From assembly GCA_002431285.1 (NCBI GenBank), contig DJEF01000036.1:12000-34334 (forward strand): DNA of 22,335 nucleotides, in the 5' to 3' direction. This stretch comes from Ruminococcaceae bacterium UBA5905. GTDB taxonomy: Bacteria; Bacillota; Clostridia; Oscillospirales; Acutalibacteraceae. A program made the translations under genes and the position numbers. The notes under the pieces are model-generated. The model was not told where the DNA came from, made no database searches, and saw nothing but the letters and a program-made list of their open reading frames with translations. Of the stretch, positions 1 through 6,604 are shown in pieces. Positions within the stretch are counted from its first letter, which is position 1, and every line of letters begins with the position of its first letter.

Positions 1-498
1 AGCGGGCTGGGGGTGGCCGGTCGGGCGGCTTTCTTTATGCTGCCCCAGTTCAAGCCGGTCCTGGCGCTGACGATCCTCGCGGGTATCGCTTTCGGCGGGG
101 AGGCGGGATTTATGGTGGGCGCGGTCACGATGCTGGTGTCCAATATGCTGTTCTCCCAGGGGCCGTGGACGCCGTGGCAGATGTTCGCCATGGGCATCAT
201 CGGGTTTCTGGCCGGAATCCTGTTCCGCAAAGGTCTGCTGCGCCGGACGCGGCTCTCCATTTGCATTTTCGGCGCGCTGAGCGCCGTGGTGATCTACGGC
301 GGGATTATGAATCCGGCGTCGGTGCTGATCTTCACGCCGGCGTCCTTTGGGTGGAAAGCGGTCCTTTCCTCCTATCTGACGGGGTTCCCCATGGATCTGA
401 TCCATGCCGCCTCGACGGTGGTGTTTGCGGCTTTTCTCGCCGAACCGATGCTGGAAAAGCTCGACCGGATCAAAACGAAATACGGACTGGCCGAATAG
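1..498 (+). CDS. ECF transporter S component (substrate-binding membrane subunit), 5'-truncated by the window edge
   Basis: The frame is open from base 1 and ends at TAG 496-498, so the N-terminus lies outside the window. About 165 residues remain. They are very hydrophobic, with four to five likely membrane helices, and contain the stretches FFMLPQFKPV and GPWTPWQMFAMGIIGFLAG, which are typical of small ECF-family S components (PF12822-like). Such proteins bind a vitamin or other small molecule in the membrane and work with a shared energizing module (EcfT plus two ATPases). The substrate cannot be read from this fragment. The C-terminus is a short charged tail (KLDRIKTKYGLAE) expected in the cytoplasm. 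A strong terminator follows, so this is the last gene of its transcription unit. Family assignment is fairly secure; substrate is unknown. Confidence 0.85.
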   Translation, partial: SGLGVAGRAAFFMLPQFKPVLALTILAGIAFGGEAGFMVGAVTMLVSNMLFSQGPWTPWQMFAMGIIGFLAGILFRKGLLRRTRLSICIFGALSAVVIYGGIMNPASVLIFTPASFGWKAVLSSYLTGFPMDLIHAASTVVFAAFLAEPMLEKLDRIKTKYGLAE

Positions 499-536
499 AG
501 AGAATACGAGCATTCCACCGGCAGAGCGACCGATGG

Positions 537-572
537 AAAAACGGGGACGGAAATTTCCGTCCCCGTTTTTTG
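537..572 (+). terminator. Rho-independent terminator after the ECF gene
   Basis: A perfect 34-bp inverted repeat (537-570) has arms AAAAACGGGGACGGA and TCCGTCCCCGTTTTT around a tiny AT centre and runs into a T tract. It lies 39 bp after the ECF stop codon. The A and T flanks make it usable from both strands. Confidence 0.9.
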
Positions 573-741
573 CTGCTTTCTTCCGCTTTCGCCCGGCTTC
601 GACAGACAGCCGGAGAGGGAAACGCCTTCACTGGAAAAATATGGCAATGACCGCCTAATCGTCGTCCGGCTTGCCCATACTCTGGGTGTACCGCCCGTGT
701 CCTCGGACGCGGGCAATTATACGCGGAGAGGACGGATTTTT

Positions 742-903
742 GTGGATTTTGAGATTCGCTATTATACGGCGCACCGGGGTGTCCGGATGCAGGTGGAGCG
801 GGATGAGCTGTCGGCATTTGTGATCCGCAGTAAGGCGGTCGATCGTATTGTCAACGATGTGATCGACCGCACCGGCGACGGAGCGGAGAGAAAGATTGCC
901 TGA
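742..903 (+). CDS. small ORF of unknown function upstream of the recombinase
   Basis: This 53-codon frame starts at GTG 742, preceded by GAGGA about 9 bases upstream. A GTG at 697 would give 68 codons. It ends at TGA 901-903, which shares its A with the ATG at 903 of the recombinase frame (TGATG), an arrangement typical of translational coupling. The product (FEIRYYTAHRGVRMQVERDE... then IVNDVIDRTGDG) is small, soluble and charged, and I do not recognise it. The same frame has no stop from 499 onward but no ATG, GTG or TTG before 697, so it may be a remnant of a longer gene. Its position would suit an accessory factor of the recombinase, for example a directionality factor, but that is speculation from location only. 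It may not be a real gene. Confidence 0.35.
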   Translation: MDFEIRYYTAHRGVRMQVERDELSAFVIRSKAVDRIVNDVIDRTGDGAERKIA

Positions 904-2654
904 TGCCGCATCCGGTCCGGTGGGATTCCGCCGGTCGTGCGTATGCAGTTTTTGTCAAAAGGGGCGAAGAGAACATGGGTTTTATCCGACACTGGTTGCA
1001 GCTGGGGGACAAAGAAGAGATTCTGCGGGACAGCCGGGGCAGACCGTTTGACAGCGACACTCCGTATACGCTGGCGGAGGATCGGCTGCACGGGGCGGAA
1101 CAGGACACCGGCGTCTGCCTGATTGACGTGGCCTACATCCGCGTATCCACCGAACGGCAGGTGAGCGACGGCTACGGTCTGGTCACGCAGACGAAGGACA
1201 TCGTGGATTGGTGCGAGCGGAATGCGGTGCGCAACTGCATCCTGATCCGGGAGGAGGGGTTCACCGGCACGGTGATGGATCGTCCTGCGCTGAATGCGTT
1301 TGTGGAGCGGGTTGGGCGCATCAACCGGGCCCAATACGATAAGGGCCGGGAATACCGCATCCGGCAGCTGATCGTCCCGCGCCTGGATCGTCTGGGACGT
1401 ACCCTGTACGGCACCTTGCAGTTCATTCAGGATTATCTGATGACCAGAGACACGGCTAAGGCTTCCACCGTCAATACCAATCGGTACGCCATCGGCTTTG
1501 TCTCCTGCAAGGAGGCCATGCTGAATATCTCGGTGAACCAATACGGCGTGGTCGATCCCACCTCCATGATGATGCTGCAAATCTTCGCCTGCTTTGCCGA
1601 ATTTGACCGCAACCAGATCGTCACCAAGCTGAAAGCCGGGCGGCAGGAGCACGTGGCCGCCGGGTATCCGCTGGGCGGCGGAAAGAAACCGTACGGGTAC
1701 CGCTATGTGCAGGAGAACGGCATCGGGAACTACGTGACCGTGCCGGAGGAAAAGGCCCGGTTCCTGGAGGCGCGGCGATTGTTTGTGGAGGAGCATCTGT
1801 CGCCGGCGGAGATCGCGATGACGCTGGGATTTTCTACCGAGCAGCTGGTGATCAATATGCTGAAGCGCCGCACCTATCTCAACCGTCTGACCTTTAACGG
1901 CGCTGAATACGACGGCCGGTTTGAGGCGTTTATCACCGAGGAGCAGTGGCAGGAGCAGCAGGACGAATTCCAGCGGCGCGCCAAGGGACGCAGCAGCTCC
2001 GTGTATGTGTTGACCTCGCTGGTCTATTGCGGCAATTGCGGCGCGAAAATGCGCTATCAGAAGGACGCCAACGGCAAGCTGCGGCTGGTATGCTATTCGC
2101 AGGAGCGCTCTCCCTCCAAGCGGCATCTGGTGCGGGATATCCATTGTCCGAACCGGACGCGGTATAATGCGGGGGAGATCGAGCGGGCCGTGTTCGACGC
2201 GCTGTTCGCGCTGTCCTATCGGAACGAAGCCACCGTCAAAAAATCGGTGAGCCGTCTCGACCAGCTGCAGCAGATCGAGCAGGAGATCAAAAAGGAGCAG
2301 AGTGCGCTGGATCGACTGGTGCGGTTGCGGACGGAGGAGGATGTCACGCCGGAGATGGACGCCGCATACCGGCGGCGTATGCGGGAATGCGGCGAGCGCA
2401 TCGCCGTACTGGAGCAGCAGAAGAAAAGCGCCCGCAGTCTGCAAAATCGGATGCGGAGATCCGACGGCGCTCGCAGGATGCTGGCCGATCTGCAGCAGAC
2501 CTGGGAAGAGATGACCAACGTCGAAAAACGCACCGTGTGCCGGGAGCTGATCGAACGGGTCACGGTGACCGATACGGGGGACGGGACCGCCCCGCGGCTG
2601 GATATCGCCTTTGCTCCCTCGGTGCTCCCGGAAACGGAGACCGCCCCGGAGTGA
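903..2654 (+). CDS. large serine recombinase (site-specific integrase/excisionase)
   Basis: The product is a serine integrase that would cut and rejoin DNA at att sites through a covalent serine intermediate. Domains from the ATG at 903: the resolvase-type catalytic domain begins at YIRVSTERQ, with the nucleophile in that motif near residue 82, and includes RLDRLGRTLYG and the FACFAEFDRNQIVTKLKAG helix region. A recombinase domain follows (GGGKKPYGYRY...). A zinc ribbon lies near residues 375-425 (CGNCG, then two further Cys), and a C-terminal coiled coil rich in Glu, Gln and Arg follows. The start is uncertain. ATG 903 overlaps the upstream stop, while ATG 975 would give 559 residues; neither has a strong ribosome binding site. 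In both cases 57 or more residues precede the catalytic Ser, whereas typical large serine recombinases have about 10. No other phage or conjugation genes are visible. It converges on a truncated sigG, which suggests a skin-like element. Confidence 0.93.
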   Translation: MPHPVRWDSAGRAYAVFVKRGEENMGFIRHWLQLGDKEEILRDSRGRPFDSDTPYTLAEDRLHGAEQDTGVCLIDVAYIRVSTERQVSDGYGLVTQTKDIVDWCERNAVRNCILIREEGFTGTVMDRPALNAFVERVGRINRAQYDKGREYRIRQLIVPRLDRLGRTLYGTLQFIQDYLMTRDTAKASTVNTNRYAIGFVSCKEAMLNISVNQYGVVDPTSMMMLQIFACFAEFDRNQIVTKLKAGRQEHVAAGYPLGGGKKPYGYRYVQENGIGNYVTVPEEKARFLEARRLFVEEHLSPAEIAMTLGFSTEQLVINMLKRRTYLNRLTFNGAEYDGRFEAFITEEQWQEQQDEFQRRAKGRSSSVYVLTSLVYCGNCGAKMRYQKDANGKLRLVCYSQERSPSKRHLVRDIHCPNRTRYNAGEIERAVFDALFALSYRNEATVKKSVSRLDQLQQIEQEIKKEQSALDRLVRLRTEEDVTPEMDAAYRRRMRECGERIAVLEQQKKSARSLQNRMRRSDGARRMLADLQQTWEEMTNVEKRTVCRELIERVTVTDTGDGTAPRLDIAFAPSVLPETETAPE

Positions 2655-2703
2655 TCGCACCGTATCGGGTCTCCGGCGCGGCCGTAGAATCCTCACAAAT
2701 AAT

Positions 2704-2743
2704 GAACCCGCCCGGCTTCTGCGGATGCCGGACGGGTTCGTTT
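2704..2743. terminator. hairpin between the converging recombinase and sigG fragment, probable bidirectional terminator
   Basis: Arms GAACCCGCCCGGC (2704-2716) and GCCGGACGGGTTC (2727-2739) pair with a single mismatch around a 10-base loop. GTTTA follows on the plus strand. On the minus strand the hairpin is followed by ATTATTTGT. It lies 50 bp after the recombinase stop and would also stop transcripts leaving the sigG fragment. Confidence 0.65.
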
Positions 2744-2800
2744 ACTGTGGGATATGTACAGTCCGCGGAAAGATGTTCGACAACTCTATTTCATCGGAAC
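2744..2800. other. candidate recombination junction (att site) inside sigG
   Basis: sigG homology (minus strand) runs to the ATG codon at 2792-2794 and ends there. The next codons are AAA and TAG, instead of the Ile-Ile-Gly codons expected in every SigG I know. The sequence between this point and the hairpin at 2704-2739 is therefore the likely element end. It holds a short inverted repeat, ACTGT (2744-2748) and ACAGT (2758-2762), separated by 9 bases. The crossover itself would lie near 2786-2796. This is inferred from the loss of homology; the partner att site is not in the window. Confidence 0.45.
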
Positions 2801-3079
2801 GGCATAGGTGGAAAATCGCACGTCCAAGTCCAGGTTGAAATTGTCGATGGCTTTGATCAGTCCGATACAGCCTACCTGGAACAGATCGTCCGGATTCTCT
2901 CCGCGCCCGGCGAATCGCTGGATGACGCTGAGCACCAGCCGCAGATTGCCGTTGACCAGCTGATCGCGGGCGGTGGGGTCGCCGGCCCGCATCGCCCGCA
3001 GCAGCCGGATTTTGTCCGCCTCGCTGAGCACCTTCAGCGTGGAGGTGTTCACCCCGCAAATTTCTACCTTGTTGTACAT
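2786..3079 (-). pseudogene. sigG: sigG, RNA polymerase sporulation sigma factor G, 3'-truncated or interrupted (97 codons)
   Basis: The product begins MYNKVEICGVNTSTLKVLS, the SigG signature N-terminus, and continues with LVNGNLRLVLSVIQRF and DLFQVGCIGLIKAIDNF (sigma regions 2.1-2.2) up to FSTYAVPM in region 2.3. It then reads K and stop. SigG proteins are about 255-260 residues, so the -10 recognition segment and all of regions 3 and 4 are missing. This fragment alone should not direct transcription. The start ATG (3077-3079) has AAGGATGCGGTGG upstream. SigG normally drives late forespore genes such as those for small acid-soluble proteins. A CATACTG at about 52-58 bases upstream resembles a sigma-G -10 box, but I see no good -35. 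The break is clean, with no scattered frameshifts, and lies beside a serine recombinase. This fits an intervening element whose excision restores the gene, or recent loss. The 3' half was not found on either strand here. Confidence 0.88.
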
Positions 3080-3175
3080 ATCCACCGCATCCTTTCTCAC
3101 AGTCGTTGTTGGCCGACGCTTACGATTACAGTATGGGCACGGGAGCCGCCGCTGCAATCCGTTTTTTTCCGCATT

Positions 3176-3200
3176 CCGGGACGAGGGTCGTCCGTCCCGG
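3176..3200. repeat. inverted repeat in the sigG-tepA divergent intergenic region
   Basis: CCGGGAC (3176-3182) and GTCCCGG (3194-3200) form a 7-bp perfect stem with an 11-base loop, in the 283-bp gap between the divergent starts of sigG and tepA. No T run follows on either strand, so it is not an intrinsic terminator. It would lie in the sigG leader or be an operator; role unknown. The rest of the gap holds the tepA promoter and its repeats. Confidence 0.4.
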
Positions 3201-3258
3201 CGAAAACTGTCGGAACGGCGACGGCGGCCGTCAAGACAAAAATGCATGGGAAAACCAC

Positions 3259-3287
3259 TTGTCAATTGGCAAAATCTGCGGTATACT
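3259..3287 (+). promoter_or_regulatory. sigma-A promoter of the tepA-ftsK operon
   Basis: TTGTCA (3259-3264) and TATACT (3282-3287) are separated by exactly 17 bp, each one base off the sigma-A consensus. Transcription would begin near 3294, giving a leader of about 70 bases before the GTG start of tepA at 3363. Confidence 0.8.
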
Positions 3288-3347
3288 ACTATGGGATACG
3301 GATGAAATTCCGCCGCGTGGGTATACTACCGTCACAGTACGGTATAC
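3280..3347 (+). promoter_or_regulatory. direct repeats and hairpin in the tepA promoter and leader, possible operator
   Basis: GGTATACTAC occurs at 3280-3289, overlapping the -10 box, and again at 3320-3329, exactly 40 bp later. The second copy runs into a perfect hairpin, TACCGT (3327-3332) and ACGGTA (3339-3344). A third GTATAC lies at 3342-3347. The spacing and overlap with the -10 suggest a regulator binding site or a leader structure; no protein can be named. Confidence 0.4.
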
Positions 3348-3362
3348 GCGGAGGGATGCGCT

Positions 3363-4088
3363 GTGAAACAGGATAAGCCGGAGAAGAAGCCTGCGGGGAC
3401 AGAACCGGATAAGGAGAATGAGGATGAGACCACCCGTCTGCAACGGCGGCTGCAGATGGTGGAGGATACCGGTTCGGTGACGACCGATAACGGCAGCCAC
3501 CGGATCCACTGTATGACCATCGTGGGACAGATCGAGGGGCACTATGCCCTGCCCAGCGAAACAAAGGCCACAAAATATGAGCACATGATCCCCCAGCTGG
3601 TGGCGGTGGATGAGAGCCGGGAGATTGAGGGGTTGCTGGTGCTGCTCAATACCGTGGGGGGCGACGTGGAGGCCGGTCTGGCGCTGGCGGAGCTGATCGC
3701 CGGAATGAAGAAACCTACCGTGTCGCTGGTGCTGGGCGGCGGCCATTCCATCGGTGTGCCGCTGGCGGTGGCGGCGCGGCAGTCTTTTATCGTCCCCTCG
3801 GCCACAATGACCATTCATCCGGTGCGCATTAACGGGCTGGTGCTGGGGGTGCCCCAGGCATTTACGCATTTTCAGCGGATGCAGGAGCGGATCATCGACT
3901 TTGTGTGCCGCCATTCCCGTATGACACCCCAGCGGTTCTCCCAGCTGTGTATGAATACCGGAGAGATGGCGACGGATGTGGGCAGCGTGCTGGACGGCCA
4001 GGAGGCAGTGGACGAGGGACTGATCGACCGACTCGGTTCGCTCAAGGAGGCGCTGGCGGCGCTGTACGCCATGATCGAGCAGGAATAA
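3363..4088 (+). CDS. tepA: TepA/YmfB-like ClpP-family serine peptidase
   Basis: A 241-residue ClpP-fold protein. After a charged N-terminal segment of about 45 residues comes the ClpP core. GGGHSIG holds the likely nucleophile Ser (about residue 129), TIHPV the catalytic His (about 152), and the oxyanion-loop region LLNTVGGDVEAGLALAELI precedes them. The family member in B. subtilis (TepA, translocation-enhancing protein) is linked to protein export and to degradation of small acid-soluble spore proteins at germination. The start is GTG 3363, with GGAGGG 7 bases upstream. It is first in an operon with ftsK 77 bp downstream, the same pairing as ymfB-spoIIIE in B. subtilis. It is not the housekeeping ClpP, whose nucleophile motif differs. 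The broken sigG gene is its divergent neighbour. Confidence 0.88.
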   Translation: MKQDKPEKKPAGTEPDKENEDETTRLQRRLQMVEDTGSVTTDNGSHRIHCMTIVGQIEGHYALPSETKATKYEHMIPQLVAVDESREIEGLLVLLNTVGGDVEAGLALAELIAGMKKPTVSLVLGGGHSIGVPLAVAARQSFIVPSATMTIHPVRINGLVLGVPQAFTHFQRMQERIIDFVCRHSRMTPQRFSQLCMNTGEMATDVGSVLDGQEAVDEGLIDRLGSLKEALAALYAMIEQE

Positions 4089-4165
4089 CGATACCGGCTG
4101 CCCCGTTCATCGGGGCGCGCCGGATACATAGGACAAGAATCAGACAAAGCGGAGGCGTTACATAG

Positions 4166-6604
4166 ATGGCAACCAAAAAGACTACCCGTAAAACCGGCGG
4201 CGCCCGGCGAACTTCCTCCCGGGAGACGGCGGCGCAGCAGAGCGCCCGGCGGCAGGTGAAAGCGGTGATCCTGCTGGCGGTGGCGGTGCTGCTGTTCTGC
4301 ATCGCTCTCATTCCCGGCGAGCACCTCTGGACGTGGATGCATAACTTTCTGCTGGGTCTGCTCAGCTTCAGCGCCTATGTGCTGCCGCTGGTGCTGGCGT
4401 TTGTGGCGGTGATGCTGGCGCTGGAGAAGGACCAGAGCAGCGTCAGCGCCCGCATCTGGGAGAGCGCCGCTTTTGTGGTGATGCTCAACAGCGTGATCTA
4501 CACGTTTTCGGCGGACCCGGCGGAGCAGAACTATTTCGGAGCCATCGCCGAAGCCTATCGGCAGGGCGGCACTCACCGGGGCGGCGGCGTGCTGGGGGTG
4601 CTGCTGGGGTATCCCGCGGAGTACCTGTTTGGCGATACCGGGGCGAAGATCCTCATCATTCTGCTGATGGTGGTGTTTTTCATGCTGGTGACGGGCACGA
4701 CGATCATCGCGGTGCTCCGGACGCTGCGCAAGCCGGTGGATAAGACCCGGGAGAGCATCGAGCAGGCGATCCAGTATACGGCCGAGCGACGGGAAGCCGC
4801 CGAAAAGCGCAAGCCTGCCATCGACATTGATCTGGGTGAGGGATATACGCGGGGCGGCAAAAAGAAAGAGAAAATTTCGCCTGCGCCCGAGGAGGCGGAG
4901 ACGCTCCCGGAGCCGGACAGCGTTCCGGCGGATCCCGGCAGCACCGCCGAGCGGGAAGCGCTGCAGGCAGCGGCAGCTGCCATGAATGAGGATGAGCCTG
5001 TAACGGCGCCGGTCAAAGCGCCGGAGAAAGAGCCCGCGCCCGCCGCCGATGAAACGAACGGGGACGGGACGGAGGAGACCGGCGAGTTTGAAGTGCCCCG
5101 GGAGACGGAGGACGCGGGGGCGGCCTATCGGTTCCCGCCGCTGTCGCTGCTGGAGGATGTGAAGGTGACGGCGGAGGGCACCTCCGATGCGGAGCTGCGT
5201 GCCCGGGGACAGCTGCTGGTGAGCACCCTCAAGGATTTCGGCATCAGCACCCGGCTGAGCGATATCACCAGCGGTCCGGCGGTGACCCGGTATGAGCTGG
5301 AGCCCAGCGCCGGGGTGAAGATCAGCCGTATTACGGGGCTGGCGGACGATATTGCGCTGCGGCTGGCGACCACCGGTGTGCGCATCGAGGCGCCGATCCC
5401 CAACAAAGCGGCGGTGGGCATCGAGGTGCCCAATAAGGCGCGCCGTGTGGTGGGTCTGCGCAGTCTGCTGGACACACCGGAATTCCGGAGCGCCAAGGGC
5501 AAGCTGTCGGTGGCGCTGGGACAGGATATCGAGGGCCATATCGTGCTGGCGGATCTGGCGAAGATGCCCCATCTGCTGATTGCCGGCACCACCGGCTCCG
5601 GTAAGTCGGTGTGCACCAATTCCATGATCCAGTCGGTGCTGTTTCGAGCCACGCCCGATGAGGTAAAGATGATCCTCATCGACCCTAAAAAGGTGGAATT
5701 TGACATCTATAACGGCATTCCGCACCTGCTGGTGCCGGTGGTGACCGATCCCCGCAAGGCGGCGGGCGCTCTCAGCTGGGCGGTGAACGAGATGCTCAAA
5801 CGGTATCAGATGTTCGCGGATACCAAGGTGCGGGATATCAGCGGATATAATGAGCTGGCGCGGCATAAGGGCGAGTTTAAGCCCCTGCCGCTGATCCTCA
5901 TTGTGATCGACGAGCTGGCGGACCTGATGATGGCTGCCGCCAATGAGGTGGAGGATTCCATCTGCCGTTTGGCGCAGATGGCTCGCGCCGCCGGGATGCA
6001 TATGGTGATTGCCACCCAGCGTCCGTCGGTGGATGTGATCACCGGTCTGATCAAGGCGAATATTCCCTCCCGTCTGGCGCTGACCGTGGCCAGCGCGGTG
6101 GACAGCCGCACCATTCTGGACGCCGGCGGCGCGGAAAAGCTGCTGGGCTACGGCGATATGCTGTTCATGCCGGTGGGACAGTCGAAGCCGCTGCGGGTGC
6201 AGGGCTGTTTTGTGACGAATCAGGAGATCGAGCGGGTGATCGACTTCGTCAAGTCGGACGAGGACGAGCAGGTGTACGATGAGAGCGTGACGGCGGAGAT
6301 CGACAAGCTGGCGGCGGCCGCCGGACGCGCGGCGTCCAAGGGCGAGACGGCGGACGGCGAGGAGGATGACGAGGCCGACCCGGCGCTGAACGATGCGATC
6401 AAGATCGCGGTGGAGGAGGGGCAGGTCTCCACCTCCATGATCCAGCGGAAGCTGCGCTTCGGCTATGCCCGCTCCGGCCGCATCATCGACCAGATGGAGC
6501 AGCGGGGCATCATCGGCCCCAGCGAGGGCAGCAAGCCCCGCAAGGTGCTCATCACCCGGCAGCAGTGGATCGAAATGTCCATGAACGGGGAGGCGGAGGA
6601 ATGA
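4166..6604 (+). CDS. ftsK: DNA translocase FtsK/SpoIIIE
   Basis: This 812-residue membrane ATPase pumps DNA through the division septum at the end of chromosome segregation and, in spore formers, into the forespore. After a basic N-terminus, about four membrane helices span residues 31-195. An acidic, Pro- and Ala-rich linker runs to about 315. The motor domain follows, with Walker A GTTGSGKS (474-481) and Walker B LILIVIDELADLMM. The C-terminal winged-helix gamma domain (SMIQRKLRFGYARSGRIIDQMEQRGIIGP) reads directional KOPS/SRS-type sequences. Length and layout are normal for the family. GGAGG lies 10 bases before ATG 4166. The stop codon overlaps the next gene (ATGA). With only this paralogue in view, whether it is the vegetative (SftA/FtsK) or sporulation (SpoIIIE) version cannot be settled; the tepA linkage favours SpoIIIE. 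Confidence 0.96.
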   Translation: MATKKTTRKTGGARRTSSRETAAQQSARRQVKAVILLAVAVLLFCIALIPGEHLWTWMHNFLLGLLSFSAYVLPLVLAFVAVMLALEKDQSSVSARIWESAAFVVMLNSVIYTFSADPAEQNYFGAIAEAYRQGGTHRGGGVLGVLLGYPAEYLFGDTGAKILIILLMVVFFMLVTGTTIIAVLRTLRKPVDKTRESIEQAIQYTAERREAAEKRKPAIDIDLGEGYTRGGKKKEKISPAPEEAETLPEPDSVPADPGSTAEREALQAAAAAMNEDEPVTAPVKAPEKEPAPAADETNGDGTEETGEFEVPRETEDAGAAYRFPPLSLLEDVKVTAEGTSDAELRARGQLLVSTLKDFGISTRLSDITSGPAVTRYELEPSAGVKISRITGLADDIALRLATTGVRIEAPIPNKAAVGIEVPNKARRVVGLRSLLDTPEFRSAKGKLSVALGQDIEGHIVLADLAKMPHLLIAGTTGSGKSVCTNSMIQSVLFRATPDEVKMILIDPKKVEFDIYNGIPHLLVPVVTDPRKAAGALSWAVNEMLKRYQMFADTKVRDISGYNELARHKGEFKPLPLILIVIDELADLMMAAANEVEDSICRLAQMARAAGMHMVIATQRPSVDVITGLIKANIPSRLALTVASAVDSRTILDAGGAEKLLGYGDMLFMPVGQSKPLRVQGCFVTNQEIERVIDFVKSDEDEQVYDESVTAEIDKLAAAAGRAASKGETADGEEDDEADPALNDAIKIAVEEGQVSTSMIQRKLRFGYARSGRIIDQMEQRGIIGPSEGSKPRKVLITRQQWIEMSMNGEAEE

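Noticed and set aside
692..713. GC-rich inverted repeat GCCCGTGTCC/GGACGCGGGC as a terminator or att site
   Set aside because: Loop of only two bases, no T run, and no link to sigG homology; left as unexplained structure.
655..780. Minus-strand frame ending in RYTQSMGKPDDD, considered as the lost 3' end of sigG
   Set aside because: No similarity to sigma region 4; the expected helix-turn-helix pattern (GISQAQVSRLEK) is absent in all frames of 1-900.
762..2696. 644-codon open frame on the minus strand opposite the recombinase
   Set aside because: It is the antisense of a clear serine recombinase; the product is rich in His, Gln, Pro and Arg with no motif, as expected for a shadow frame in GC-rich DNA.
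3872..6001. 709-codon minus-strand frame across tepA and ftsK
   Set aside because: Antisense shadow of ftsK; low-complexity His, Arg and Gln composition and no family features.
6565..6600. Upstream start for the MBL protein inside ftsK
   Set aside because: The ATG at 6601 has a strong ribosome site and the usual ATGA overlap; the upstream start would need a long overlap with no site.
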